A stretch of 64,000 nucleotides of DNA from Lagopus muta (GCF_023343835.1 NC_064437.1:49550972-49614971); one strand, 5' to 3'. Positions 11,968 to 24,094 are shown, counted from the stretch's first letter. Numbers and translations are program-made. Notes: generated from the sequence alone by a model not told the origin.

Positions 11968-14900
11968 GTATGTATTACAAAGTGATGCTTTAATGGCTTA
12001 GCACCTCTTCAAGTAAAAGGTTTCAGAGCAGTTCAGCAGCACTGATGTCAGCTGAAAGGGCATTTTCTTGAGTTCTGCCAGCTCCTCACCTCTTCTTATA
12101 GTTTCGCTGGATTTGTGTTTCCATATGTATGGTCTTTAGGATTTTTGTTTGTTTCAATGGTCACAGTTTAAAAGAGTTGAAGTGAACATTTTAAATAGAA
12201 AAGATAAATCCTTTCAGCAACATAAGAGGAAACAGCTTGCAGTAGCCACCTTATTTAACCACTTAGCAAGAAAGTAATTACTACAATAAGAAGCTCTGTT
12301 TCTTCTCTAGCAGAGTCAGTTCTAGATCCTTAGACTTAAACTGCTTCATCTGAAGCCGTAAAATGAACTGTTGACTGCTCAGGGAAATATACTGTTCTTT
12401 GTTAGCTGTACAAATTAGCTGTACCCAGCAGTCATACACAATACATCAGAGAACTGTATAACAGTGATTTGCACCTTCAGACCTTCCACTAGATTACTTC
12501 AGTAACCCAAGGCAGAACCCTTCTTTAATTTCATTTTTGAAGATTTCTGAAGAAGACACGTTTTGTGTCGCCTTTGATCATTTCTGCTGGGGTTTCCTGA
12601 TTTTTGTTTCCATAACTTCCTCTCTGATATTATCTTATAGCTTGGAAAATAAGGGAGAGGGAAAGGATACTTTCCTATTTGTAATGCAATTGAGAAACAT
12701 TAGAATGCTTTAAAGTTACTAGCAGTGTAGAAACTGATACCTATTTTGAAGATTTCCTCTGAGTTTCTTGAATAAGATCATTTACTGAAAGTGAAATACA
12801 ATATCTTGTTCTCCTCACTACACTGTTCTTTTTCAGAAAAAGCTCGTAGCTATTCCTGACCACACGGACATCTCTGTGACCCCAGAAGAGAGAGTGCGTG
12901 CCCTAAGCAAACTTGGCAGCAATATTGCAATCAATGAGGACATCACTCCACGTCGTTACTTCAGATCTGGAGTAGAAATGGAGCGAATGGCATCAATTTA
13001 TATGGAGGAAGGAAATCTGGAGAACGCTTTTGTTTTTTATAACAAGTTCATAACGTAAGAAACAGTTTATAGTAATTGTAGCTACTATTCTAAGTTACAG
13101 CACTACAGCTGTAGTTGTAAGCAGAGGGAAATAAACATTTGCAATGAAAATGGAGCACCCTTTTAGCTTAGGAGAAAAAATGCTCACTGTTTTCTTGCAA
13201 AATAGCTACCTTCTTTTGAGATCTTCAATCTAATTCCAGTCTTTATTGTAATTTCTTCTCTACTACTAGTGGAGTAGCCTTACCTGCCTCCTGACTGCCA
13301 GGGTGAATTAATGTAATGTACAGAGGCTGAAGTTTGCAGTACCAGGCTATACCATGAGCACTGTTCCACACAAGTTGTTGTGTATGGATCAGCATGTTAG
13401 TAAAATACAGCGTAAGCCTTAACAATCAGTGTTTGCATAAGATTTCTGAGACTAATCATTAAGCCCTGTGAGCCTCAGCAGATTTTAAAGGTGATAACAT
13501 GACACAATATTTAAAAGAAAAAAAAAAACCAACATGAAGAAACAGCTTTTTGCCCCAGAAGGATTAAGCATCATTGCTTCTTAAAGCAATAAATGCAAAA
13601 TCCACAATGTTTGTTCATTGTATGATTGTTTTCCCCATTTAAAAAAAAAAAATCTGAACAGCTTTCATTACAAATCTTGAAACAATCGACTGAAATCTCT
13701 CTCAGTGGCAGATTTAAACTTTTAAGTAGCTCCCTTTGCTGTAGGAGTGATTGATTTATTTTGCTGCTTCTAAAGTATGCGTATTAAAAAAAAAAAATCC
13801 TCTTAGATTTTTTTCAGAAGAAACCTTCTTTTCTACCTTTATTTTCCCAATATTCTGAAACCTAAACCAAATCTTTCTTCCTCAATTATGTTAAATGCAT
13901 GCATCTGTCTCAAAAGAAGGTCTGGAGGTGAACATAGCATAAATTGCTGGAAAAATGATAGCAGCTGTGAATTCCAAACTTTTCTGCAGCCAAGTGTTGC
14001 AGTAATTTAGATGTCTGGATGAGTTAATAGTGTTGCATTTAGCTATACAATTTAGTCTGGTAGAAATAGCTGGTTTAATGACAGTGTCTTATTGAAGATT
14101 CCTCATTTCAGCTGAGGCGACAGATCAAGATGGCAAAAATAAGATTTAGTAACAGTGTCTGGTGTGGAGGGTATTTGCAGGTGCTGAGTGCTAGTTAATC
14201 CTTTTCTGACCCAACCCACTGCTAATGAGAAACAAAATATATTCAGATGTAGAAAATAACTTCCTGTCATTACCCCATGTGTCTCATACCAGCCCATACA
14301 AGAGTTTAAGCAATAGTTTAAATGAATGAATGGTGTAGAAGTCTGCTCCAAATCATCTGAAATTTGGTGTTTAACAGTTACAACAAGTGAAACTGATTTT
14401 TCTGCCAAAGAAAAGCTAACAGAGCTATTCCTCTGGCTATCAAGGCAAATACGCATGCTTAATTTTCTAGCTTGTTTGTGGAGAAGCTGCCCAGTCACCG
14501 AGACTATCACCAATGTGCAGTACCAGAAAAACAAGTTATTATTAAGGTAGGGTTATGGTTTCCTGAACTTTGAGACACGTTTTCCCCATTTCTGTTCTTT
14601 CCTATCATTCTTTTTTTCCCAGTGCATACATAGCCCAAGGCAGCCAACAGAGCTTGAAGTTCTGATAACTTTCTCTACCAGACATTTGTGTTTTATTTTA
14701 GTTTAACCACTTCGTCATTGCTGTGCATTCCAAAAGGTGAATAAGACCAATCTCTGAACAAGTCTGTAGATTGTTGAAACCCAGGTACATCTATTTCAGA
14801 AAGTTTACATGATAAAAACACACTGACCTAACTGCATAAAGTTTCATTCTGATCTTAACTATATGTATGGCTACTGATCCAAATTTCACTGGAAACGGAA

Positions 14901-17900
14901 AGAGAAATGTGTGGCCTTACTGGTGTCTGCACATTATTTACTTACCAGCTTAAGAATCAAAGTGAATTTTTGCATAATTTATTACCAAATATGTATTGTT
15001 AAGTTTCTATCAAGTTTTTTTTCTTCCAACATGGTTCATATTACTTTTCTAAAAGACAATTTTCAAATATAGCCTTATAAAGAACTTAAAACATCTGGAA
15101 TTACTCACTGAGGATAGTTAGAATAACAATAAATGTATTTTCTGCTTTATGCCACAGTATTTGCATGGCTTTCTCTACCATTAAACTACATAATGTCGTA
15201 TTTAAGGCTAAAAACACTTCATGCCAAATGTTGATTGTTACCCACAACCCAGGATAACATCCAAGCTGAGAAAAGGAAAAGGACTCTAATGTTTGCTCCC
15301 TTCTATTGCACGTGGTTGCTTCCCCTCCCTTGCTTACAGCCTCTAACTTATTCTGTAGTGGCCTCTGTATCAGCTATAAACATTAACAGTGCTGGTTTTG
15401 TTTAAGTTAAGAATCTGCCAGAGCTGTCACAGAACCCACAGGTGCAACTGTAGCCTTTCTTTTTTCCACCTAGAAGTGGGCATATTACGCTTTATTTCTG
15501 TCCAGGGAGCTCCAGAGTAAAATGCGTTGATCCTGCACAAAACACTAAAAGTTGGCCCTGGCTTTATTTATAAAATATGTCTTCTTAAAAAAAAAAAAAA
15601 AAAAAAAAGACCTTAGTCATCACACACCTGTTAAACAGAAGTAAAAGACTGCTGGAAAAACAATCTCCTCATTAGATAACAAGTAGTTTTATAACAGCTT
15701 TACTTACGTAGATTAATATAGTTTATCAATGTGCCATGTAACCGATGTACTACGAAAGCATAATAAGCTGACCATTCTCTGTATAATTTCTCCTTGCTTT
15801 CCCGGGAAAAGAGCAGTATCTTTTAATTATTATTATTATTATTATTTTTTTTTTTTTTTAAATCTGTATTACAGATGAGTTTGGTTTTCAGGTGATCCTT
15901 TTATAAAGTGAAAAGTTAACTTACCTATCTTTCTACCCCCCCAAAGAAACTGAAGGAGGTTGCATTTCCACGGACAGATGAACTGAAGAGAGATCTTTTA
16001 AAAAAATATAGCTTAGAATATCAAGAATACATGCAAAACAAAGTAAGTTTTATGTGGCTGTAAAATCACTGCTGTATGAATATTTTTTGCATCTATACTT
16101 CATATAAGTAAAGCAATAAAATAGCCATTCTGCACAAACTTAGTTACTGCTTAGAGTGGCTTAGAATCTGATCAGTTGGTCCTTTGAAAGTAAGAGCGAG
16201 CTTGGAAATAAACATGCTATGGTAGCTGCATAATAGTTGAAGAAGATCAGAACAGTTCTTTGGTATGCTCAGGTTCAGTTTTACAGGGAGGATATTGTTC
16301 AGACACTTGCATGAGTCTATAGAAAATGCATGTTGGCACTGAAACCGGAGGGGTGGCAGAGATGGCACCTAGCATTCCTGGGGCTGGGGTGGGCACATAC
16401 ACAGCATAGGGGTTAAGCCCCTCTCAGCAATTCAGAGAAAATTAAGGAAAGAAGTAAACAGGAGAAAGTCAACCAACCTATACAAACATCTCTTGAGTTG
16501 AAAATTGTAAGGATTTATATCTTATCTCTTTACCACCGCTGTGCTAAAAACTACTACTTTTTTTACTAACTTTAGTGGCTAAACAAGGAAAGTGATCTCA
16601 CTGCTTAAGTAAAGCATAAACCATCACAGGTATGCAGGCTGGAAGGTTCGTGTTAGGACTTCCTTGCTTACAGTATTTCATTCTGTATTGTACTACTCTG
16701 GGGGATAGGCTTGTGTTTGGTACTTTAGCTAACAGCTTCCAGAAGGCTTTTTAAGAAGAGACTTTTAATATAATATACTTTTAATATTCTTTAATACAAT
16801 TAGATTGCTGCTTTCCCCTCCTTTCTATAACTTTAGTGACTATGTGACTATTTTGCATATATTTCAGAACAAGTGTAAAACTGAATCTCTGAAGAAACTA
16901 GAGCAGCAGAAGCTGATAGAGGCAGAGAAGAAACGAATTGCACATATGAGGCAGCAGCAGCTTGAATCAGAACAGTTTCAGTTCTTTGAGGATCAGCTTA
17001 AGAAGCAAGAACTGGCTCGAGATCAGAAGATTAAAGAGAGCATGGTTATGTCTGAGCAGATAGATGGAAGTATGCTATCCTGTATTTCTGTACCTGAGAA
17101 CAGTTCCTCATCTACCACACTGCAAGAGAAAAAAGAGAAGAGTGATATATGTGTCTCTACTGGAGATTTACCTTCAGTAAACCAGGCCCTAAAGCCAGCA
17201 GCCGCTTTAAGTGCTGTTCAGAGTAAGTGCATATGTTCTGTACCCCTTATCTGCTTCTTTACTGCTTAGAGCAAAACACGTATTGCACGTGCTTGTGACA
17301 GTTGGACTTAGAGGTCTTTTCCAAACTAATGATTCTATGGTTTGCACACTTTGAGAGCATCTGTAGTGGAATAAGCATGAATAGGTAAACGTACATGCAA
17401 CAGTTCTACAGTTTCCTCATTTTAAGAGAGCCGTTGTAAAGTTCTACAGTTTCCATCTGAGCACCAGTAGATGCATCTGGAGATGGAGCCTCGGTGTTCC
17501 CATAGCATAAAGTCTGCCTGAATCTTGAGAACAGAAGCAGAACCTGCAGAGGCTTCAAAGTTTTTTGAGAAGCCCTGGCCTGAGAAACTAGATCAACTCC
17601 CTGTCACCACAAGAGGCAGGCGACAGCATATCTTATGAGTTGGTGACCTCAATTCAGCATGATGTGCTTGCAGCGTAGGCGTAATCTCATTTCAGATATC
17701 TGTGATGTGATGAGTTTAATTTCTTAATCTTTAATAATTTCCTCTGTATATACAATATATACGCAATATACGTATATTGCTTTATAATAAGGAATGTCAC
17801 TGCGTAGGCTACATATACATTTTTATCTCTCTCTTTCTCTCTCTTATTTGTTCGCTAGCTCAACTGGCTGAAGCACTCAGAGGTGTAATTTTACCCAGGG

Positions 17901-20900
17901 ATCTCTGTCACAAATTTCTGCTGCTAGCAGAGGCGAATACATTAAGAGGAATAGAGACATGTGGAATTCTCTGTGGAAAACTGGTACAGTTTAACTTTCA
18001 CATTTGTATGGGAAGACACTCCTCCTTTTCTCTAAGTTACCTTGTCAATGTTTGTTTTACAGACACACAACGAATTTACTATTACCCATGTAATAGTGCC
18101 AAAGCAATCTTCAGGACCAGACTACTGTGACATGGAGAATGTAGAAGAATTATTTGGTATTCAGGATCAGTTTGATCTCCTCACTTTGGGTTGGATACAT
18201 GTATGTATGACACAGATTCTGGCTTTCCTGTATCAGTTCTGCTGATAGAACAGATATTATGTTCAACCAACCCTGGAAATGACAAGCCAAAGAAATAACT
18301 GGCAAAATTCAAATGAATTTCTTTGCTTAATTCTAATCATAATGATATAAATAAATATTGATGTTCTATCCAGGTAACGAATGTCTCTTGATTAATGAAG
18401 TTGAGGCACATTGTTTACACTACAGGGCCTGCTTTTGCCAGTGCAACTTTTGTTTCATTTTGGGGACCTTTTATTACTTCTTAACGCCATCTATTTTCCA
18501 CTGTATTAAAAATCCATTAAAAAAATCTGAGGGTATTGCACTGATTGAATTCATTATTAATTATTTGAATTTCATTCTAGAGATTTTTGAGCAGTAAAGT
18601 AATTTCCCTTTTATCTTGTACTTCTTCATTCCACTTCTTTTCCCCCATAATTGAAAAACGGTTTGTGTATCTGCTTGAGATTATGTCCCATGAACTTCAC
18701 ACTGAGAAGCCACCCTAACAACCAAGAATTTGTGTTAATAAGAAGATGCCAACCTGGGGAAACACCAATGCTTTTACTTGTTAAAAATTATTGTTCTTTC
18801 TTGAATGCATGTTGTCCCTGGCTTTCAAGAAATATTTCACGATACTGAATTTTCCTTCTTTTTGTAGACACATCCAACACAAACTGCATTCTTATCCAGT
18901 GTTGATCTTCATACTCATTGTTCTTATCAGCTCATGTTACCAGAGGCCATTGCAATTGTTTGTTCACCAAAACATAATGAGTGAGTTCTGATTTTTCTAA
19001 GTAATAAGGTGATATATTTACCTACTCCTTATCTTAAAATGGGATCAAATGCGAACAGCACACGTCAGCTGGGATGATGGACAGGACCGAGTGTATTGTG
19101 AGTTTGTTTTCTTTAATCTATTTAGACTTGCATTCCAGTCAGTTGGTAAGCACAGTATTTTTTCTGACTTCTTTTTCCTCCTCCCTTCCCAGCTTCAGGT
19201 TTTAAATTTTGATTTATTTTTATACTCTGCTCAAACAAGTACTAATGACAGGAGCTGTTTCTGTAGACTTCATTGCCAGTGGCCTACCACAGACCTATCT
19301 TCCTTCCATCTGAAGGAGGAAATAGAAGGTTTAGACATACTTCTATAGGATAGTATGAAAGCCTCTGTTTTGGGAACAGATTGGTAAAGGTCACTCTTTG
19401 CCTAATCAGGTTCTATTTTCTTATTTCATAAAATACAAGCAGCAAGAACCTAGCAAAAATTATAACTGTAAGAAAAAATGAGAAGGTTTATAATGTTAGA
19501 GGTTGTCCAGAGACACTGTTAGAACTCTGTACTCAGAACCTGAGTGGATATGGTCCTGGACAGCCTGCTTAATGTGACTCTGCTCATACAGGGAGGTCAG
19601 ACCAGGTGATCTTCAGAGGTTCCTTTCAATTTCAACAGCTCTGAGATTATTGTTTGGTTCATTTGACATTTCAAGGCCCCTTGTTTAACTCTGATATTTA
19701 GACTGTGCATTTTTTTGAGACTGTCTTTCTGGCCTTCTGCCTCCATAGATAACTTCTATGAATCCCATTCTAGTTGGCCAGCTTTTTTTATGAGCCGTTC
19801 AGGTAGCAGAGCTGTAAATACAGCTGGAATAGTAAGTGCACAAGAGCTATGCAGCAGTGTCTGCATACTTTCTCCAATCTCTGTAGTCTCATAAACTGCA
19901 TAGCCTCTGCTGGTACTCTGTAACCAACTCTAACCTGTTACTCCTGTCTATAACACTAATTAATCTGGTGTCATCTTGTAGTTATTAGGTTACTACTGTT
20001 TCTTGGTGAAAATAAGTACAGTTTAATGGGAGTCCAGGGTGTCAGAGGTGACTGAGAACCATCCCACTGTCCTTCTGTTATTTGTTTGTGAATTTCTGTA
20101 CTTGCATTACACAGACATTGCGTAACAGTAGTTCCATGTTTGCTTTCCAGTACTGGCATCTTCAGACTGACTAATGCTGGCATGCTTGAAGTTTCTGCTT
20201 GTAAAAAGAAGGGATTTCATCCACATACAAAGGATCCCAGGTTATTTAATGTAAGTATATGATCCAACATGTTTTTGATTAGTTGAGTTCTTGTGCATAG
20301 CCCTGCATGTAGAAATTACACCTTCTGCACTTTAGTATCCTTTACTTTTCTCCTATCCTAATAACTCTATCACCAATGAAGGCAGACATCAGGACTTAAG
20401 TAGCCAGTAGCAGCCATGAGACTTTTGTTATGCTCTGTCATTCAAATAGCACCTAATTACAAGCAGCTGCCACCAGTCACCATGTTTGTCCTACAAAGCA
20501 GCAGAACTGCTTCTGACAAATTCTTTGCAACACCACGCAAAATACTGTTAGGAATACCAATAGTCATAATGCAGAGGAAAAAAAAAGTTGACTCACCTAG
20601 CAGGTGGTGAGGAGTTCTGACTGGGGGACACTCTATCTCACAAAGTAGCTTTCATCCAGCAGATTATCTCCTTTCTGAGGCTACTCCTTCAATGAGCCCG
20701 GGGGACCCAATACCCACCCCTTCCAATCAAGAGGGAAGCACAGGTGAATTGCTTGCACCTGTGCTCTCTGAGTCAGCTACCTGCACCCCTTCACCACGTG
20801 CTCCATCATCACATCAGGCCGCAACATAACAGTTCCCCTACACACCACTTACTTTCAGAAATAAAAGCCACAATTTCAATAGGAGTTGGTCCTAAGCTCT

Positions 20901-22219
20901 CCAGTTTTTAACAAAAATAAATTAGCTCATCTCCCCCACTGTGTCATTTCAACACAGCATTCCAGCTGCTGAACCCTTCATTTTCCATTTTTTCTACATT
21001 CTCATAGGCTTTTTTTAACTAACTATTGTTTCCTTTTGATGTTTTAGTAGCATAGCATGCTATGCATATGGTTCAATGGCACAGTCATTCAGAATTATCA
21101 GAATGTTACTGCTATCTGGAAAAAAAAACAATTGTCTTTATATCTGAATAATTAAGATATTTTAAATGGGGCTCATGTCAAATACAAAATAGTTTATACC
21201 TCTGGCTCAAAATAAATAACTGAAAGACTTTAAACATTACTTCTTTGTTGTAGGACTCCCATAATATCAGTACTGCTCAAAAAGTAAGAGAGTTCGGGTT
21301 CTCTATTTTGCTTTATTCCTTTATCACTGACTCTAGGGGGATTGAGAAGGTAATCCAAGTCTGAAACAAAATCTTAAGGATTTTGTTCCAGATAAACTCT
21401 TTTCAGTGGTCCTTTATTGACCTAGTTCATGAATGAAGTTTCCAGGTACTCAAACTGATAAACATTAGACACATTGCTCCTATGTTGAACACAAAACATC
21501 CTGTCAAATACAATTCCCAAAACACATTAATCTTCCAACAAGAACAGTAAGAGCACAGCGTTTTTTTCCCAGAGGAAAAATAGAGGTGCTAATACAGGAA
21601 GCTTCCTGAAATCTGACTGGAACAACCCTTATGTGCGTCTGTCTGATTTACAACAAAATCTCTTCTCCACAGATCCAACATATGCTCTTATTTAGTCATG
21701 GCTGTGTCTAAAGACACAGTCCTAAATGCTTTAAAAAAACACACAAAAAATATATGGGCAGACACATCTGAAACTTCTGCAGGATGAGAGCAGAGTTCAA
21801 GCTTCCCTTGCCTCTGTCCTCCATGCACACGTTCTAACACAGCACACAGCTCCTTCCTCCTCCATTTCAGGTATCCACTGCTGGGATATGTAAAGGATCA
21901 CACCGTACTACACTCTGTGTCACAACCAAACATGAAGCAATTTCCTCTACAGAAATTTATTTCTTTTTCTATATTACAATCCTTGCTGTATACAGCAGTC
22001 TACAGCTGTGAAGACAAGGTTTGTCTGTGAACAGGTGCAGTGATAGGCAGGCTTAAGGCTGAATATATAGGCAAACTATTAGGCAGGCTTAGGAAGGAAA
22101 AGTCTGAAATATGCTATTAATTTACTGAAAATGGTTTCTGAATAATGTACTTTCTTTCACAGCCATGCACCCATGTGGTTGGGAAGGACATAAAGATAAC
22201 TGTGCTGGATCTGAGGTGA
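11938..22219 (+). CDS. STAMBPL1: STAMBPL1, AMSH-like K63-specific deubiquitinase (10 coding exons)
   Basis: Coding exons: 11938-11967, 12837-13054, 14471-14546, 15947-16042, 16868-17222, 17859-17983, 18063-18200, 18868-18980, 20151-20250, 22163-22219. All junctions are GT-AG with consistent phase, and the sum is 1308 nt, or 435 residues plus TGA; human STAMBPL1 has 436. The N-terminal helical USP8-dimerisation/MIT-like region spans about residues 15-130, a coiled coil about 141-200, a variable linker 200-260, and the MPN+/JAMM domain about 265-435. JAMM residues are E291, H346, H348, S356 and D359; the second zinc site is H361, C401, H407, H409. The family cleaves K63-linked ubiquitin chains on endosomal cargo. 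The start at 11938 matches the human N-terminus and has A at -3 and G at +4, but an in-frame ATG lies 18 codons upstream. The exon pattern shows an active gene, not a pseudogene. Confidence 0.96.
12837..13054 (+). CDS. STAMBPL1: STAMBPL1 coding exon 2, residues 11-83
   Basis: The acceptor is TTTTTCAG at 12836 and the donor is GTAAGA at 13055; 218 nt, phase 0 in and phase 2 out. It begins [11 protein letters not shown] and carries the highly conserved [17 protein letters not shown] stretch of the N-terminal helical domain shared by AMSH, AMSH-LP and USP8. Confidence 0.96.
14471..14546 (+). CDS. STAMBPL1: STAMBPL1 coding exon 3, residues 83-108
   Basis: The acceptor is TTTTCTAG and the donor is GTAGGG; 76 nt, one base completing Thr83 and then [15 protein letters not shown] and onwards. 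It continues the N-terminal helical domain. The long open frame on the opposite strand over this exon is an antisense shadow. Confidence 0.95.
15947..16042 (+). CDS. STAMBPL1: STAMBPL1 coding exon 4, residues 109-140
   Basis: The acceptor is CCCCCCAAAG after a pyrimidine tract and the donor is GTAAGT; 96 nt, phase 0 on both sides, so skipping it would keep the frame. It encodes [18 protein letters not shown] and onwards, the end of the helical domain leading into the coiled coil. Confidence 0.95.
16868..17222 (+). CDS. STAMBPL1: STAMBPL1 coding exon 5, coiled coil and linker, residues 141-259
   Basis: The acceptor is ATATTTCAG and the donor is GTAAGT; 355 nt, ending in phase 1. The first half is charged and heptad-like ([17 protein letters not shown]), a predicted coiled coil with a basic cluster. 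The second half is a Ser-rich, low-conservation linker. Residues 242-250 read PSVNQALKP, corresponding to the STAM SH3-binding type motif of AMSH (Px[V/I][D/N]RxxKP) with Gln replacing Arg. Confidence 0.95.
17285..17345 (+). mobile_element. CR1 LINE 3'-tail fragment
   Basis: 'ttggacttagaggtc', then 'tttccaaactaatgattctatgg', is a very short CR1 3' terminus with the ATTCTATG tail (quoted here in two pieces of the same stretch: 'ttttccaaactaatg', 'attctatgg'). It lies in STAMBPL1 between coding exons 5 and 6. Confidence 0.6.
17859..17983 (+). CDS. STAMBPL1: STAMBPL1 coding exon 6, residues 259-300, JAMM glutamate
   Basis: The acceptor is TTCGCTAG after a TCTC-rich tract and the donor is GTACAG; 125 nt, ending in phase 0. 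It starts the MPN+ domain and holds [12 protein letters not shown] with the catalytic-site glutamate E291 (human E292). Confidence 0.95.
18063..18200 (+). CDS. STAMBPL1: STAMBPL1 coding exon 7, residues 301-346, first JAMM histidine
   Basis: The acceptor is TTTTACAG and the donor is GTATGT; 138 nt, phase 0 on both sides. It encodes [15 protein letters not shown] to LLTLGWIH; the last codon is H346, the first zinc ligand. The insertion-1 type segment around the residues [12 protein letters not shown] is well conserved. Confidence 0.96.
18868..18980 (+). CDS. STAMBPL1: STAMBPL1 coding exon 8, core JAMM motif, residues 347-384
   Basis: The acceptor is TTTTTGTAG and the donor is GTGAGT; 113 nt, phase 0 in and phase 2 out. 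With the last codon of the previous exon it completes [14 protein letters not shown], that is H346, H348, S356 and D359, and it also supplies H361 of the structural zinc site. Skipping it would remove the active site and shift the frame. Confidence 0.96.
19495..19655 (+). mobile_element. CR1 LINE 3'-end fragment (old)
   Basis: The stretch has 'ggtcctggacagcctgctt', 'cagggaggtcagaccagg' and 'tgatcttcagaggttcc', matching the CR1 3' end, followed by a degraded tail ('ctctgagatt'). It lies in STAMBPL1 between coding exons 8 and 9. It is more diverged than the other copies. Confidence 0.75.
20151..20250 (+). CDS. STAMBPL1: STAMBPL1 coding exon 9, second zinc site, residues 384-417
   Basis: The acceptor is GCTTTCCAG and the donor is GTAAGT; 100 nt, phase 2 in and phase 0 out. 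It encodes [15 protein letters not shown], then [11 protein letters not shown], which contains C401, H407 and H409. In the AMSH-LP structure these ligands hold the structural zinc of insertion 2 that shapes the K63-specific distal pocket. Confidence 0.95.
20737..20765. repeat. perfect inverted repeat (10-bp arms) with two E-boxes
   Basis: AGCACAGGTG at 20737-20746 and its exact complement at 20756-20765 flank a 9-base loop. Each arm holds an E-box (CAGGTG/CACCTG). It lies in the last intron of STAMBPL1 in a locally GC-richer stretch (about 20590-20840) that may be an unrecognised repeat. Confidence 0.75.
22163..22219 (+). CDS. STAMBPL1: STAMBPL1 last coding exon, residues 418-435 and stop
   Basis: The acceptor is TTCTTTCACAG; the exon encodes [18 protein letters not shown] then TGA at 22217-22219. 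The VLDLR end matches the human protein. Only 57 coding nt, so a gene finder could miss it. A longer frame starting at the ATG at 22165 is out of frame and spurious. Confidence 0.94.
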   Translation, partial: PCTHVVGKDIKITVLDLR

Positions 22220-22500
22220 TACAGATGGACAGTCGCAGTGTTGCTATAAAAGTGGCCAAAAAAGAAAAATGGCTTCTTGTTTTTCTTATGTTTTCAGAAA
22301 CGACTTTTATATTTATACATTTTAGATTGAATGGTTTGGTATTTATTGCTTTTGCCTGTTTTGGAGTTACTTTGTTGCCCTGTCAAGAAGGAATTCAGTG
22401 GCATTACCTGAAACTGTAGATGTATCATCTCACTAAAAACAACAATAAAATGTACTTCAAGCAACAGTAACAAAATTGAAATAAATAATGCTCCTTTTGT
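22220..22500 (+). terminator. STAMBPL1: STAMBPL1 3' UTR with polyadenylation signals
   Basis: AATAAA hexamers are at 22444-22449 and 22480-22485, about 230-265 bp after the stop, so the likely cleavage is near 22465-22505. Longer 3' UTR forms cannot be excluded. Confidence 0.6.
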
Positions 22501-24090
22501 AATTTGTTGTTGTTACCTGAGAATTACAGATATTTTTAACAGTGGTTGGCTTTTGATGACTTCCAGCTACATAGATGTATTCATAGCTTCTTTGAATTTA
22601 CATTGTATGTAGCAATGTAGAGGCAAACACATCAATTCAGGGATTTGTTTTCATCCTTGCATAGCTCAAGTTTATGCTAAGTCGTTAACATAATTAAATC
22701 CTTCACCTGAGTTCTGACCGTCATTGCATCCTGGAATAGTAGAGAAGAATCAGTCTTTTGGATAACTATGTTTTTTCCAGCAATTCTCTAGATAAAACTT
22801 CTATGTTAAATCAAGCTTTTATCCTGACAGTGATTTCCTGGATGTGGCTAGAGTTAGGCAAAAAGATCTATCTAGAGTAAGAAGGAAGAACCATACGAAG
22901 GTATTTGCTCTTACAAGAGTTTATTTAGCGTCTGTCCCAAGAAACCTAGATGACCTAGACTTTAAATAATAAGATTGGTACAAAAGAGTTCAGAATGTGC
23001 ACTGAGTCTGAAGACGGACAAGATCTGAAACCTAGCAGTTATGCAGCCATAGTAAATAACAGGTGCTGCTGCAAAAAACTTACAGGTTGAAAGGTAAAGC
23101 GTTACAGGTAGGTGAGATAAATAGTTGAGTTTAAGGAAGGAAAATAAGTAACAAAAATAAATAGCATCCTTCATCCTGAATTCTAATGAATACGGATTGC
23201 AGCAAGGTCCTTAGAACTGACCTTCTTCAGATCTGTCTCAATTAATTCTTTGGTCATAAACATATTCATATATATGTATATATATATATATGTATATATA
23301 TACTTCTAAGACAGCAGTATTGGCTTCAATGCTTATGCGTATACTTCTCTTAAAATCAGTTTCAATGTATTTAAGACAATAAGTGGAGTCAGAAAAGTCA
23401 TAGAAAAAAGGACATTGTCTAAAAACATTTTATCTGTTCTGATTACATTACATCCTCCCCTTCAGAAAAACAAACAAACTTCTGAAGAGCAATTGTATTA
23501 AGCCAGCTTAATTACCCTTTAGACTTTGCTGAAAATCAACAACAACACAAGCTACACTCATTCTGAGGATATATAATAGCAAAGTCACCTTTTCAAGCTA
23601 GTATCAGAATTTAGATATGCTCCCAGAAGGACAGTTTTAGTTTCTATCAAAAATAAAACCAAAGAAAACAACCATGGAAAAGATATAGCAAGCAACATAC
23701 ACTACTGGACCACAGAGTATAAGAAGTGCCTTTTCCAGCATGGTAGCTGTGAACTGAGAAGCGATGTGGTCAGATAGTATTTCTGGATAGAGCAGATGCA
23801 AAGCAGAATGCACGTGCTCCTCCTGGTATCAAGCACACACTGTGCCCCTCCGGTGCTGCCCAGAACTTTGGGAGCACCATGACTAGTTCTGCTTGCAGAC
23901 TGAAATGCCTACCGAGGCCGAATGCTGGCGCCGTACAGGCTGGCAGCTGGGCGTTTTCTGGCGTTGATACCACTGGCCAACAGGTACCGCTTCTAAGCCC
24001 ACAGCGCAGTAACAAGTTTACGCCACGAGATGGAGCTTCGCACCAGCTGTAAAGGCAACTCCACAACTGCATCTCTAAAACAGGAGCAGC
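22500..24090. other. spacer between convergent STAMBPL1 and ACTA2
   Basis: About 1.6 kb of AT-rich DNA with no gene. It contains a TA-rich microsatellite near 23268-23302. GC rises modestly near 23800-24050 with no recognisable product. Confidence 0.6.
23268..23302. repeat. (TA)n/(TATG) microsatellite
   Basis: Alternating TA with two TATG interruptions, seen directly. It is likely polymorphic. Confidence 0.9.
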
Positions 24091-24094
24091 AATT

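Noticed and set aside
14103-14534. 143-codon minus-strand open frame
   Set aside because: It is antisense across a STAMBPL1 exon (14471-14546) whose plus-strand coding is firmly supported.
22165-22419. 84-codon open frame at the end of STAMBPL1
   Set aside because: It is in a different frame from the spliced coding sequence, which reaches its TGA at 22217-22219 with a correct C-terminus.
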